Shown here one piece after another: positions 22,677-34,473 of a DNA stretch of 64,000 bases. Within the stretch, counting starts at the first letter, position 1; each line of letters begins with the position of its first letter. The DNA is taken from contig CAJNOI010000025.1 in NCBI GenBank assembly GCA_905250115.1, positions 174,755 through 238,754 on the forward strand. Reading direction: 5' to 3'. A program made the position numbers and the translations under genes. The DNA is from Adineta steineri. Its lineage: Eukaryota > Rotifera > Eurotatoria > Adinetida > Adinetidae. The notes under the pieces are model-generated. The model did not search any database. It saw nothing but the letters and a program-made list of their open reading frames with translations, and was not told the origin of the DNA.

Positions 22677-23645
22677 ATGGGTAACAAAGTCGTTGTTAAA
22701 TATGGAACATCAAAAGAGCTAACTCCACAAGGTCTGTTCTTTTGCATTTATTTAATCTAATATGTGTTAAAATTATATTATATTTAGTTCTTGCATTACT
22801 GAAAGCAAGTTCGAAACTTAGTGAAGAAGGTGAGAATGACTTTTTTTTCTAAGAAAATTATATTAATCATATTTTATTTTTTTTTAGAAATCATAGATTT
22901 ACATGCTGTATGTTACTCTCAGATTTATTACTTCAATAGGTTTTTTTTGTCTCTCTTTTTTTCCAAGGCTTTTTGGAATGATTTCTCTACTGGTAGAATG
23001 GATAAACAAGGATTTGTAAAATATTATGAAGAAATAAAAGATGAAAATGATAGAACAAATGTTTTATGCGAGTAAGAGTGACTATTTTTATGATTTCTAT
23101 ATTGATTTTGTTTTTGTTTAAGTCATGTATTTGCAGTATTTGATAGAGATCATGATGGTACAATTGATTTTTATGAATTTTTATTAGCAGTTGCAGCTGG
23201 TTCACCAGGGGATTTAGATAGTCATCTTAATTATGTTTTTGAAATGTGAGATTAGATTTTTATCTAAAATAATATTTATTCTTATATAAACATATTTAGG
23301 TGTGATGTTTCAGGAGATGGACAAATGGATTTACAAGAATTAGCTGCTTTTCTTAAAGCTTCAGTAAGAATTTATTCTTATTATTAAAGAATAAACTAAT
23401 TATTTTTTTTTGTTTAGTTAACTATTGCAGGCAAATCGGATAAAGCAGATAATAATTATCCAGAAGAACTTGCTGTTGGCGTATTTAATACACTTGGTAT
23501 TCATGAAGGTGAAAAATTAAATAAAGCACAATTTATTCAAGGGTATAAATCGATTTATTTTTTTTGTTTCTCATAAATTATTTTATTTGTTTTAAGATGC
23601 AAGAAAGATGCAGATCTTCGTGAATTATTCGGTGGTGGTCATTGA
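22677..23645 (+). CDS. Neuronal-calcium-sensor-like EF-hand protein
   Basis: Eight exons: 22677-22731, 22788-22829, 22888-22907, 22968-23071, 23123-23245, 23300-23363, 23418-23542 and 23597-23645, giving 193 aa, the usual length of hippocalcin/visinin-like proteins. MGNK at the N-terminus fits the myristoylation signal of this family. EF1 is degenerate (STGRMDKQGF). EF2 (DRDHDGTIDFYEF) and EF3 (DVSGDGQMDLQEL) have full calcium loops. The EF4 region (HEGEKLNKAQF) looks degenerate, whereas many relatives keep it functional. Such proteins sense calcium and move to membranes to regulate receptors and cyclases. The ATG is 11 nt behind a catttttag acceptor-like site. The 20-nt third exon is unusually small but required by frame. 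Confidence 0.8.
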
Positions 23646-24229
23646 AGTGTTTCGATTTATCATTAACAACAAAAAAAAGACTTTATTGTACTTTTGTTTT
23701 ATTCTTTGTGTACGTTATTAAATATTGAATAGAATAATATACGAGTATAAGAATTCTATCATTGATAGTATTCTTTTTTAAATGAAGTTTATGTGACTGA
23801 ATTGTGACACCTATAGAATATTAAAGCAGATGGCAGAAGAAGACTTTCATGTTTAATTCGCATGATTCGATCAAATTATTTGATATCTATTAGTAATGAA
23901 AGTTAATTCTCTAGAGTTAAACGAATTATCTCACTTCATGATATATGTTTCATATAATTATATTTTAACCAATCATATTTTATTTCGAATTGCTAAGCAA
24001 CACGAAATTAATAGTATATTTTTATATGTTATTAATTATTATAATTAATGTATAAAATCTTATAATCTATTATCGATTGATTTTCTTATAGTTTTCTAAT
24101 TTAAAATTAAAAGACATAAAATGACATCTTCATAGAGGTTTGTTTTGATTGGTTGATTTTGTTCAAATATTATGGTTGGTATGTCAGATTTTCTATAGTT
24201 TTCCAAAGAATTCTTTTTTAGTTTTAATT
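23646..24229. other. Intergenic
   Basis: AT-rich spacer between the calcium-sensor gene and KCMF1. No coding frame or repeat was seen. Confidence 0.5.
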
Positions 24230-25557
24230 ATGTCAGCTCATGAAGGTGTTAGCTGTGACGCTTGTAGTAAAAGTAATTTTCGTTCAAAACGTTATAAATG
24301 TTTAATTTGTTATGATTATGATCTTTGTTCAACATGCCATGAACGAGGTGAAACATCCAGCCATCATACAATTGAACATCCTATGCAATGTAAAGAGAAA
24401 CAATAAATAGATTTTGTTTTTACCAAAAAAAAAAATATTTTTTAGGTATATTAACACGTCAAGATTTTGATTTATATTATCATGGAGAACGATATACATC
24501 TGATTCAGCTCAATCATTTACTTGTCCATTTTGTGGTGAATTGGGTTTCTCACTTCCATTTATAAATGATTCATCAACACAAAATCTTGATCTTTTTCAT
24601 CATCTTCAATTAAAACATGCTGATGAACAACAATCTAATGAAGTTATTTGTCCTATTTGTGCAGCTATGACAAATGGTGAACCAAATTTAGTTACAGCTG
24701 ATCTTCTATCACATATTGCTAATGACCATCAACATCAACAAGTTCAAACACCATCAACAGCTGGTATCGGAACAAATCCATATGCAAGACAATCATCATC
24801 ATCATCAACAAATCGAGATTTTGATTTTACTAGTAGTAGTACTAGTACACGAGCTGGTTTTAGACGAGGACCATTAAGAACACCAAGTAGACGAGGTGGT
24901 TTAGGACGAGGTGGAGGAACTGTAAGTCAACATTTTGTTGTTGATACCTCATCTGTTAGTGGTGTTAATGATCCAATTGCTGATTTATTAACACAATTAT
25001 CGACTGTAAGACGATTAGCAGCTGCAAATAATAATACAAATTCATCATCGACAACAATTAATTTACAAACTTTAACTCGACAACAATATGAACGTGATCG
25101 TCTACGTTCAACGGGACGTTCACATCATCAACAACAATCTCATCCGTCTCAACAGACAACATCATCAACATCAAATGTTTTACCGTCAGTTGAAAATGAC
25201 TTTTTCGATTCACTTTTTGCATCTGCTCTTTTCATTGATCCATCTTCTTCTTCTTCGCCTTCGTCAAATAATAATAATAATAATAGTAGTCAACAAACAT
25301 GGGCACAAATTGTTGCTCAACAACAACCAACACCTGATCAACAACAACAACAGCCATCATTATCATCCACAACAAAAACATCACTGACAGAACCTGATCC
25401 ATCATTATTACGAAGATTATGTGATGAATCTACGTCTTCCTCATCTTTGACTCGAGAAAATAATATTGTAGTACAACAACAAAAACGAAAACATGATTTT
25501 GTGCAAAATTTACTTCTTGCTAGTTTTGTTTGTCCACTTAACGATAACGATAAATAA
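24230..25557 (+). CDS. KCMF1: KCMF1-like E3 ubiquitin ligase
   Basis: Two exons: 24230-24389 and 24446-25557, giving 423 aa. The N-terminal ZZ zinc finger is nearly identical to the animal family: HEGVSCDAC, YKCLICYDYDLCSTC, then HH and HPMQCILTR with an intron inside the last Cys codon. It is followed by FTCPFCGELGF and VICPICAAM zinc-binding segments, the conserved DPIADLLTQLSTVRR, and near the C-terminus KRKHDFVQNLLLASFV, matching the RSLFVQELLLSTLV of vertebrate KCMF1. Between them are long Ser/Asn/Gln-rich stretches not found in vertebrates. KCMF1 works with UBR4 in ubiquitination and lysosomal or proteasomal turnover. The ATG lies 8 nt behind a cttttttag site. PAM starts 184 bp downstream on the same strand. 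Confidence 0.92.
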
Positions 25558-25741
25558 TATTAATATAATAGTTATTCATGGGATATCAATTGTTTTATCT
25601 GTTGTCTAGCTTATAATCATAGCATTATTATTATATTTCAGATGTAACATTCCTCTTTTTCCTTTTTTTTTTCTTGTGCTCGGTTCATTCTATCACTTCT
25701 TTTAATCAAGATCAAGTCTGTATAATTGTATATACGAAAAT

Positions 25742-28700
25742 ATGGATAAATCTCGTTTTGGAATAACAACAACCGTCCTCAATATCTTTCTGGGACTTCT
25801 TAGTATCGTTAATTATAATTATGCGGCAAGTGTTAAAAATAAAGATGATCTTTTCAGCATAAATATTACTATGCCAAATTTTAATACGACACAGGTTAAC
25901 TAAAAAACTTAACAATTTACAAAAAAAAAACATGCTAATATTACTTCTTCTCTAGGGTGATCAGTACAGTTTTCTTCAATATGAATTGCCCGATGAAGAA
26001 CTGGCTATTGGTAAGTTTAATGATCTAATTAACCTACTTTTTTTCACATTCTAATATAGTTGGTTATTCACCATTGATTACTATGAATGCTGCTCATCAT
26101 ATGCTAACATTTGCTTGCGCTAAACCGGGTTCTAATAAACGATTTTGGTTTGTTTTATTTCTAAAAAAAAAACTTATTTGTATATATCTATAAATAGGAC
26201 ATCTGGCCAAGCATGTACTGGTAGTGAACAATTAATTATACATGGATGGGCTCGAAATGCACCATCAATGAATTTACCAGATGGTATGTTGATTGTTAGA
26301 TAAATAGAAAATTTCACAAAAGTAAATATTTAGATGTTGGATTTCCGGTTGGTCGTAATACGCCATACAAATATATTGTAGTCAATATACATTATTTAAC
26401 TAATATCCTTAATGATAAATCAGGAAATCAAATAATTATGAGTCGAAAATCGTATATATTCGATTGACTGTTTTTTTTCTCTATATTTTATTGATTTTCT
26501 TTTAGACGTAAATATCAAGCAGGTGTTATGTTAGCTGGTACAAGTCAGATCTATTTAAAAGCAAAAACACATTGTAAATAGAATATATATTAGATCACAT
26601 AAGTTAAACGTTTTATTTTAGCTGTACGAACACCATTTTCATGTCGTTATAATGGACCAACAATTTCAATTTTTGCTGCTCGTGTTCATGCACATCAATG
26701 GGGTAAATATTTTATTTATTTATTATTATTATTATTATTCTTGACATAAAATTCTGTTTAGCACGAGTTAATTCATTATATCGTGTACGTGATGGTGTTG
26801 TTACACAAATAGTTAAAGGTGATCCACAATGGCCACAATCATTCTATCCACTTACATCACCTATTGAGATTCAGACTGATGATTATCTTATTGGACAATG
26901 TGTTTATGATAATGATGATGATCAAATTATTCGAGTCGGGTAAATCAATTACTTCTATTTTATATATATGAAAAAAATATTTGATTTATTTTTCCATAAA
27001 ATTTAGACCAACACATAAAGATGAAATGTGCAATGTATATGCAATGTATTCGTTTGAACCAACAAAAACAGCTAATGGAAAACAAAAAACTGGTGAAGCT
27101 CCAATTCGTTCATGTTGGGATAATGAATTTAGTTCATTGGCAAAGTATGTTTTTAAAATAAAATTTATCATTTGAAAATTCCTAAGATGATTCCATTCTC
27201 TCATTAGATCTTCTTTGTAAATAATTCTCTCTGATAATAAAATCATTTTTTTTTTGTTTTTTAGTCTGATTCCACCTGATAGTGACGTTCCACCACGTAA
27301 ACCATCTGATATTGGTGAAACAGGTAGTGGTCATCATACACATGCTGAACATGCAATGAATCCATCAACTGGTAAGTTTATTTTATTATTTTTATTTTTT
27401 ATTATATAATAAACAGGTAATGGTAAACATTCATCAATAGGATCAAATGATGAACCATCTTATGATGAATATATGGATGAAGTTGAAAATATGCGTCATC
27501 GTAATCGAGGACAAAATCCATATGATATAAATAAAGTTTTATCACATCTTGGTTTACCTGATTATGAATATGTTGATGCACAAAATTTCGATTATTTATT
27601 ACCGACACATTTAACATATGGAAAAGATCAAACAGTTAAATTACATAATGCGAAAATAATGAGCTGTGAGATTTTATATTGTATTATCGTCTATATGTTG
27701 TCTGTCAAATGATGTATTTGTAAAAAAGAAAAAAAAAGAAAAACTGATTATCTACAACAATTTTCTTTGATATATTTCTAGCGAATTTATATACATGTAT
27801 TGATACATGGCCTGATGTTAAATCATTACCAAATCAACTCGGTGAAATAGGTGGAATAGCTTTAAATAAAGCTAATGATGAACTTATTGTATTTCATCGT
27901 GGTCCACGAAAATGGGAAAATAAGTAAGAAGAAAATATATTAGAATTTGTTTTTCATATAAATAAAATTATTGTTTTTTTTAAAGATATTTCAGTGGCAA
28001 TTATCGTTTTCGTAATGAAGCTTATGGTCCTATTGATGAAGATGTTCTTCTTCATATTGATACACGTACAGGACAAATGAAATCACGTTGGGGAGCAAAA
28101 ATGTTTTATATGCCACATGGTTTAACAATTGATCATGCAGGAAATATTTGGTTAACCGATATAGCTATGCATCAAGTGTTTATGTTTAAACCAAATGATT
28201 TAACACATCCAGCATTAACAGTTGGAGAAATGTTTCAACCAGGTTCTGGACCAACTCAACTTTGTCGACCAGCAGATATTGCTGTAATGAAAAATGGAGA
28301 TTTTTTTGTTGCTGATGGGTAAAATTTCTAAAATAAAACGAAATTTTTTTCATTGATTATTTTCTTTTAGATATTGTAATAGTCGTATTATTAAATTTAA
28401 TCGTAAAGGAGAATATATAACGGAATGGGGAACACCAATGAATGGAATGCATGATAGTAAGTTAGAATTCTTCATAATGAAGTTCGAAGAGTCGTTAGGA
28501 ATTTGATATTGATGATTAGTATAATGAACTATATACAATCATAAATAATTCATTATTTAATATTATTAAAATTTTCATAGATGATGGTTATCCACTACCT
28601 AATCAATGGAATATTGTTCATTCGATTGCACTAAATGAAGATGCTCAATTATTATGTGGTGCCGATCGAGAAAACTATCGTATACAATGTTTGAATTCAA

Positions 28701-30022
28701 ATACTGGTGAATTTCAACGACAAATACGTGTCGAAGCAAAAGATAATATTGGTCCTATATATGCTATTGAATTCGCACCAAATGCCAATGGTTTGTGTTA
28801 AAAAAAATGAAATATGATTTGATTTTGCTTGTTTTTGTTTATCTAGGAACTGTCTTATTTGCTGTCACAGGTGGTTCAGAAACTCCAGTTAAAAAAGTTT
28901 ATATGATTGATGCACGAAGTGGAGATATTTTAACATCATTTGATTCAAATCCGGTAAATATAGAACAAAATCGTATAAGATTAAATGATAAATATTAGTG
29001 GAAAACTTAATTCTGTTCGTGTACTTCTGGATTGATAAAAACTTTCTGTATCAAATGATAACTATTTTAAAAACATCTAAAATTATCTGATCCTCAATCT
29101 GAAATATCAAATCTATTCATATATATTATAAATAAGTCCTTAAGGTTCTTTTGAGATTACATACATTCGATACCTGTCAGAAAAAGAACTCCGTGGAAAT
29201 ACTTCTTCTATAGATTACTTATCTGATATCTTAGACTAATTGAACCTCATTATTTTCGAGCTTGTTTACTACCGGTAGAATTACATATTAGCGTAATTGA
29301 TTTTCTAATCCGGTTTCTATTAAATCTTATTCGTAATAAGCACGAAGTTTATTATCGATTATTTTATAACGATTGCGTGTGACTGAAGTATACAAATTAA
29401 ATTCATTGTATTTCAGTATATTTAATTATTTGATTTTTTTTTAAAGCATTTAATCGCTCCTCATGATATTGCTATATCATCAAATGGTCGTGAAATTTAT
29501 GTTGGTGAATTAGCTTCAACATCTGCCAATGCTCTACATAAATTTGAATTAGCTAAACGAAAAGGTAATAAAACAAAATTTTACTATTTTTTATATTTAT
29601 TAATTACAATCATTTTAGATTTACCAACACAAATATTTAGTAAACGAGTTTATTTAAATGATAAAAATTTTCGAGTATCATTAATAATTATGGCATTCTT
29701 TGCTATTCCAGTTTTTCTAGCCGTTATATTTGGATGTATTATTCGCATACGAAATCTTCGTAAACTTCGTCGTTTAAATACATTTTTAAGTGATGTTAAA
29801 AATACTAATACTGGTTCTAGTTCTGTTCTTGGTGATTGGATGAATAGACGTAAAGGTTTTGAAAAATTAGATCAATATTCTGATGGAGAAAATGAACCAT
29901 TAGATAATGATATGAATGATGATTTAAATACAAATTCAAATGATGAAATAAAACCATCACAACAAACAGCAACACCATCGATTAACAATAATGTCGCATT
30001 TAAAATGGGCGCAAGTCTTTAA
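25742..30022 (+). CDS. PAM: Bifunctional peptidylglycine alpha-amidating monooxygenase
   Basis: Eighteen exons give 906 aa: 25742-25894, 25956-26010, 26060-26147, 26198-26283, 26334-26451, 26506-26573, 26622-26702, 26762-26939, 27007-27144, 27265-27371, 27417-27665, 27782-27923, 27986-28318, 28371-28456, 28581-28790, 28847-28953, 29447-29564 and 29619-30022. The frame stays open through all joins. After an N-terminal hydrophobic leader, the copper monooxygenase (PHM) half shows the CuA ligands His82-His83 (NAAHHM) and His147 (NIHYL), and the CuB ligands His212/His214 (VHAHQW) and Met283 (DEMCN). From about residue 441 the lyase (PAL) beta-propeller follows (MPHGLTIDHAGNIWLTD, RPADIAV, APHDIAIS). 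A transmembrane helix lies at about 793-814, and the tail RKGFEKLDQYSDGENE resembles the trafficking tail of vertebrate PAM. The enzyme amidates neuropeptides in secretory granules. Intron 16 (493 nt) is unusually long. Confidence 0.95.
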
Positions 30023-30221
30023 CATACAAAAAAAAACAATTCGAAAGACTCATTTTTTCTTTGTCGTCTTCTTCTTCTACTTCTTCTTTTGTGCATTGAT
30101 TGAAAGCGAGAAAAAAAAGAAAAAAAAAATATCATTGATCAATGTATTTTATTTTTTGCCGAGTACAACAAATAAATAAATAAATAAATCAAATAATCTC
30201 ATTCATTTTCCAGATAAAACA

Positions 30222-31060
30222 ATGCCTTCAAATAATAAACGTTCAAGACAAGAACATCAAGCAGGTAATGATGATGAACAAGAAAAATTACAAGTAATTC
30301 ATCCAGATGAATCGTTAATGAATAAAGCAAAAAAAACCAAATCATCCGATAAACGATTAATTGTTGTTCTTGAACAAGCAAATTTAGAAACAATTAAAAT
30401 TGGTAAAGTTTATGAATTACTTAATTGTGATCGACATAAAAATCATCTTTTAAAATATAAACGTGATCCAAATTCAAATGCAAGACCTGATATAACACAT
30501 CAATGTTTATTAATGTTACTTGATTCACCATTGAATCGAGCTGGATTACTTCAAGTAAGATATTCTATATTCTAATCTTAAAATGAATGTATGTAAAATT
30601 ATATTTACTTATTTAGGTTTATATTCATACACATAAAGGAATATTAATTGAAGTTAATCCTCAAACTCGTATTCCACGAACATTTGATCGATTTGCTGGT
30701 TTAATGGTTCAACTTCTTCATAAATTATCAATTCGATCTCAAGATACTGTTCAAGGTGGTATTAAATTACTTAAAGTTATTAAAAATCCTATAACTGATC
30801 ATTTTCCTGTTGGTTGTAAGAAGATTTCTACATCATTTAGTTTAACATCATCAAATCTTGTTAATATTCGTGATTATGTTCAAAATCAATGTGGTGATAT
30901 TGATCAACCAGTTGTTTTTGTTATTGGTGCGATGGCAAAAGGAAGTGTTAATGTTGATTACAATGAAGATGCAATATCAATATCATCTTATCCACTTTCA
31001 GCTGCATTAACTTGTTCTAAAGTTTGTGCTGCATTTGAAGAAAGATGGGATGTTCTTTAG
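30222..31060 (+). CDS. EMG1: rRNA pseudouridine N1-methyltransferase EMG1/Nep1
   Basis: Two exons: 30222-30554 and 30617-31060, giving 258 aa. After a charged N-terminus, the SPOUT-fold core is clear: [49 protein letters not shown], then [23 protein letters not shown] and [15 protein letters not shown]. The C-terminal cofactor knot reads [11 protein letters not shown] and [21 protein letters not shown]1 N1-methylates a pseudouridine in 18S rRNA and is needed for small-subunit assembly. The ATG lies 8 nt behind a cattttccag site and only 199 bp after the PAM stop, which supports trans-splicing or operon expression. Confidence 0.95.
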
Positions 31061-33514
31061 ACATTTTGTTGTTTTGTCTAATAAAACATAGGATGATTTT
31101 GTTTGTTTTGTTTAAAAAATCACCAAAATAAAAGATAAAATAATCTTCTGATATTTTAATTTGATTAATAATACAAGACAATGCTGGAATATGTCAATCA
31201 AAATATGAATGATAACATATTCATATTTCATTAATAATGTCACATTTCTAAACTAAACTGAAGGAAAAGAATGCTAAGGCATGATGAAGCAATGCAACAT
31301 TAACTGCATAGAAAAGATCGTGAGTTGTAGACCTAAATCTGTTTAATACTAAACGAAATGTTTGATTATACAATACGACGAAATAAAATCTTTAATATTG
31401 CTGTTGAAGAATATCTGATTGTTTTAATACTTGTGCTGTTAAAACAATAGTATTTAGTGTTCGTTTTTTTCATTTATATCATATTATTTATTCATAAATA
31501 TAACTAACGAATAATGAATATTGATTTTTCCATCGTGGAGTTCTAGATTTCATGCTTCTAATAAGGTATGATGATACCATGTCAATTTTTAGTTATATAA
31601 ATATCAGTAAGATACACTATATATTGCTGATATCACAATATCGTATAAATTGATATTTTTCGACTAATTCAGGAATGAGATCAGTAAGAAAGTTGTAATT
31701 TAATCATATTCATAATATCTCTTACTTTGATACTATATTACAATATATAGAAAAGTTCACTTCAATCCGTTAACTCATTACACCATTCTTTAACTCGATT
31801 TATTCAAAATGGCTGATTATTCCAATGTATTTAACTCAACACTCACATAACAAGTTTCTTTCCAATCAAACTCACTTTCATTCATAGATCTTTCTAAAAT
31901 CCATCACCGTAATTCGATTCATATCTGACTAAATTTTTAAATTGCATTCAATTCATCGTTTTCAAATTAACTCACTCAGTCGGAATCGAATGAATTATAC
32001 ATTTATGAAAATTCATTTGGATAAATATCAGAAAACATATGGAAAATCTTAATTTTTCTGAGTTTCTGTTTCAAAAATAGATACTAATTAAATTCAATAG
32101 ACGTTTTTAATTTCAATTGAGTTGAAATGAAGCTATAAGTATAGAAAATTCTTTTCTAATCAATTCAATACAATTCAATCCAGTTAATAAATCTATCAGT
32201 TGAATTAAGTTCCTTAGTTTTCTCTTTATGGAAGAGTTTACATAATAATATTATACCCTATGGCACATGTTCTATTTTTGAATGGTTATCATAAATCATT
32301 CATCTGATGTCAACTAGACATGAATACAAAAGACATGTCTTATCTATTTCAAAGAATTTGTTTATTTATTATGAATTGCATACACTTAATATAAAATCTA
32401 TTAAGTGTTTTTACATAAATTTATCATAACAGAAATAATATTTGCATTACTAATTCTATTAAACTGAAAAATTATTTTTAAACTGAGATGAATAGATGTA
32501 GTCATCCCTTTCTCGATATATTTAGGTCAAGTTGTTAGATAAATATATTTTTATAATTGACATATTTGAAGAACTTATCGACCATAGAGACACTAAATGA
32601 ATAATATATTGCAAAGAATAATTGACGCAGAAATTTATATTAGCAGGGTTCAAAACAACTTTATTAATGTTTTTTGAAAGAATTTCATGCATAGATAGAA
32701 ATGTAAAGATAGGAAATAAATAATTAAATTAGCTCTCGACTTATCTCATTTTCTTTGATAAATCCTTTCAATTGTATAAATAAAATAAAAATCTACAATA
32801 TCTCTTTACCAAAAAACACAAGAACATATGAAAAGAGAAGACGTCATTTTTATTTATGTTAAAAATTGCCAACGTTGTTATTTAGAGGAAGAGCAAAGTA
32901 TTCATTCACTGCTTACTTTTTTTAATTGTCTGAGAATTGAGTAGTTATCTCACTGCTAGTTTTAATGAACTGAAGAATATTGTTTCTCCACATCAAGACG
33001 AAAAGACTTTATCATCGACTTCGATCAAGTATAGTCACATTTTAATAGTAATAGAGTTTGTATTTAGAAACTAATTTTAAAACTATCTGTAGGAAAACAT
33101 CTTTACAACTAATAGATTTATTAATAATCAAAGAAAATTAAAGCCTGCGGTATAGCCCATGCTCACTTTTATTTACGTCTTATTTAATTAAACTTCAAGG
33201 CGATGTTTTATTACTGAAAAGTATTTTCATCGATCTTGAAGAATATTTGCAAACTTTTCATTTTATCTAAGTTTCACACTTCATAGTAGTTCTAGTTAGA
33301 ATAGTTAGTAAATAGTGTATTCTTCCAGTAGATTACTATCATTAAATAAAATCGAACTAGATTGTAGAATATTTTAATAATATTCTGGCTATCAGATAAT
33401 ATTGAAAAACTTACTAAATCTAATATGTTAATTTGTTTTCTTTTGAATTAGATTATTCTTAACATATTTATTGTTTATATATCTTTTATTATCCATTTAC
33501 ACAAATATTATACA
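31061..33514. other. Intergenic, low complexity in part
   Basis: About 2.4 kb with no gene seen. Between 31760 and 32200 the words TTAACTCA and AATTCAAT recur, giving a weakly repetitive character but no clean tandem unit. Confidence 0.5.
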
Positions 33515-34473
33515 ATGGCCGATATTGCACTGATCTTATCCATCGTTAAAATTATTTTAGGTGGAATTATTGCTCTCACTGCATTGTTATATTGTATTCC
33601 AATTATATTTCTACGTCGGTTTCATGATACTTTCAATCTTGTTACATTAAATCTTTGTTTTGGTTTATTCTGTAATACTGGTTTTTTTACAGGATATTAT
33701 ATTGTGTATCACTTTTATCTTTACCTATTATGGACGGAGCCATTTTGCAAATTTATCAATGGCATACAATTTTTTGTGGTTTCTGAGTTACCATTTGCAT
33801 TGATCACATTGAGTCTTAGTCGATACTGCACAATAATATATCATACTAAAAGATTTTTCAAAACAAAAACCTTTTTGGTATTATGTATGGTATGTCAACG
33901 TATAATTGAGTGTTTACTATTAGTGCCATTTGCAATAACTATGAAAGCGGTAAGAATTTTTCAATTATATATGCAAGAAATATCTTCATATTAAATATTA
34001 AGAATTTTTGAACATTGAAAGATTTTGTTTATTTTTAGTATTGTGCTTTCCCGCAATGGTCGTTTATATATTTGTTAGTTTCACTCATATTACTACCAGC
34101 ATTGATTGCATTTTTATTGAATCTTGCCATATTCAAACACGCCCACTCATCATCTTGTCGAGTTAAACCAATCAACAATGCGACTCAAATACCTGTAGTT
34201 AGTATTCAAATACCAAACCTAAATCGACGTGATAGGAGTTTATTGCGACAAACAATCATTATATGTGGCATGTATGTTATTGGATGGGTTCCAATTTATG
34301 CTCTTATAGCTTTTGATTATAACTACAATGTGTCACCGTTGGTTTATTCACTCTTCGGAATATTAAGTGACATTAGCGTATTCAGCGCGTTGATAAATTT
34401 ATTCTTATATAACAGTGAAGTTAGAACATGCATCAAAAATAAACTGATTGGTATTTCTAACTTTATAAAATGA
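33515..34473 (+). CDS. Rhodopsin-like G-protein-coupled receptor
   Basis: Two exons of equal coding length: 33515-33949 and 34039-34473, giving 289 aa. Seven hydrophobic segments can be traced. TM3 ends in LSLSRYC in place of DRY, TM6 contains CGMYVIGWVP (the CWxP region), and TM7 has ALINLFLYN as a form of NPxxY. Cys in WTEPFCKF before TM3 would pair with the Cys in YCAFPQW in the second extracellular loop, just after the intron. The N-terminus is very short and the third loop is about 45 residues. Peptide receptors of this short type are numerous in rotifers and other lophotrochozoans. The ligand is unknown. Confidence 0.8.

Noticed and set aside
25088-25387. His/Asn-rich frame of about 100 codons
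   Set aside because: It is a shadow of the KCMF1 Gln/Ser-rich region in another frame.
31760-32200. Recurring TTAACTCA words as a satellite
   Set aside because: The spacing is irregular and the words are AT-rich, so they may be chance in such DNA.
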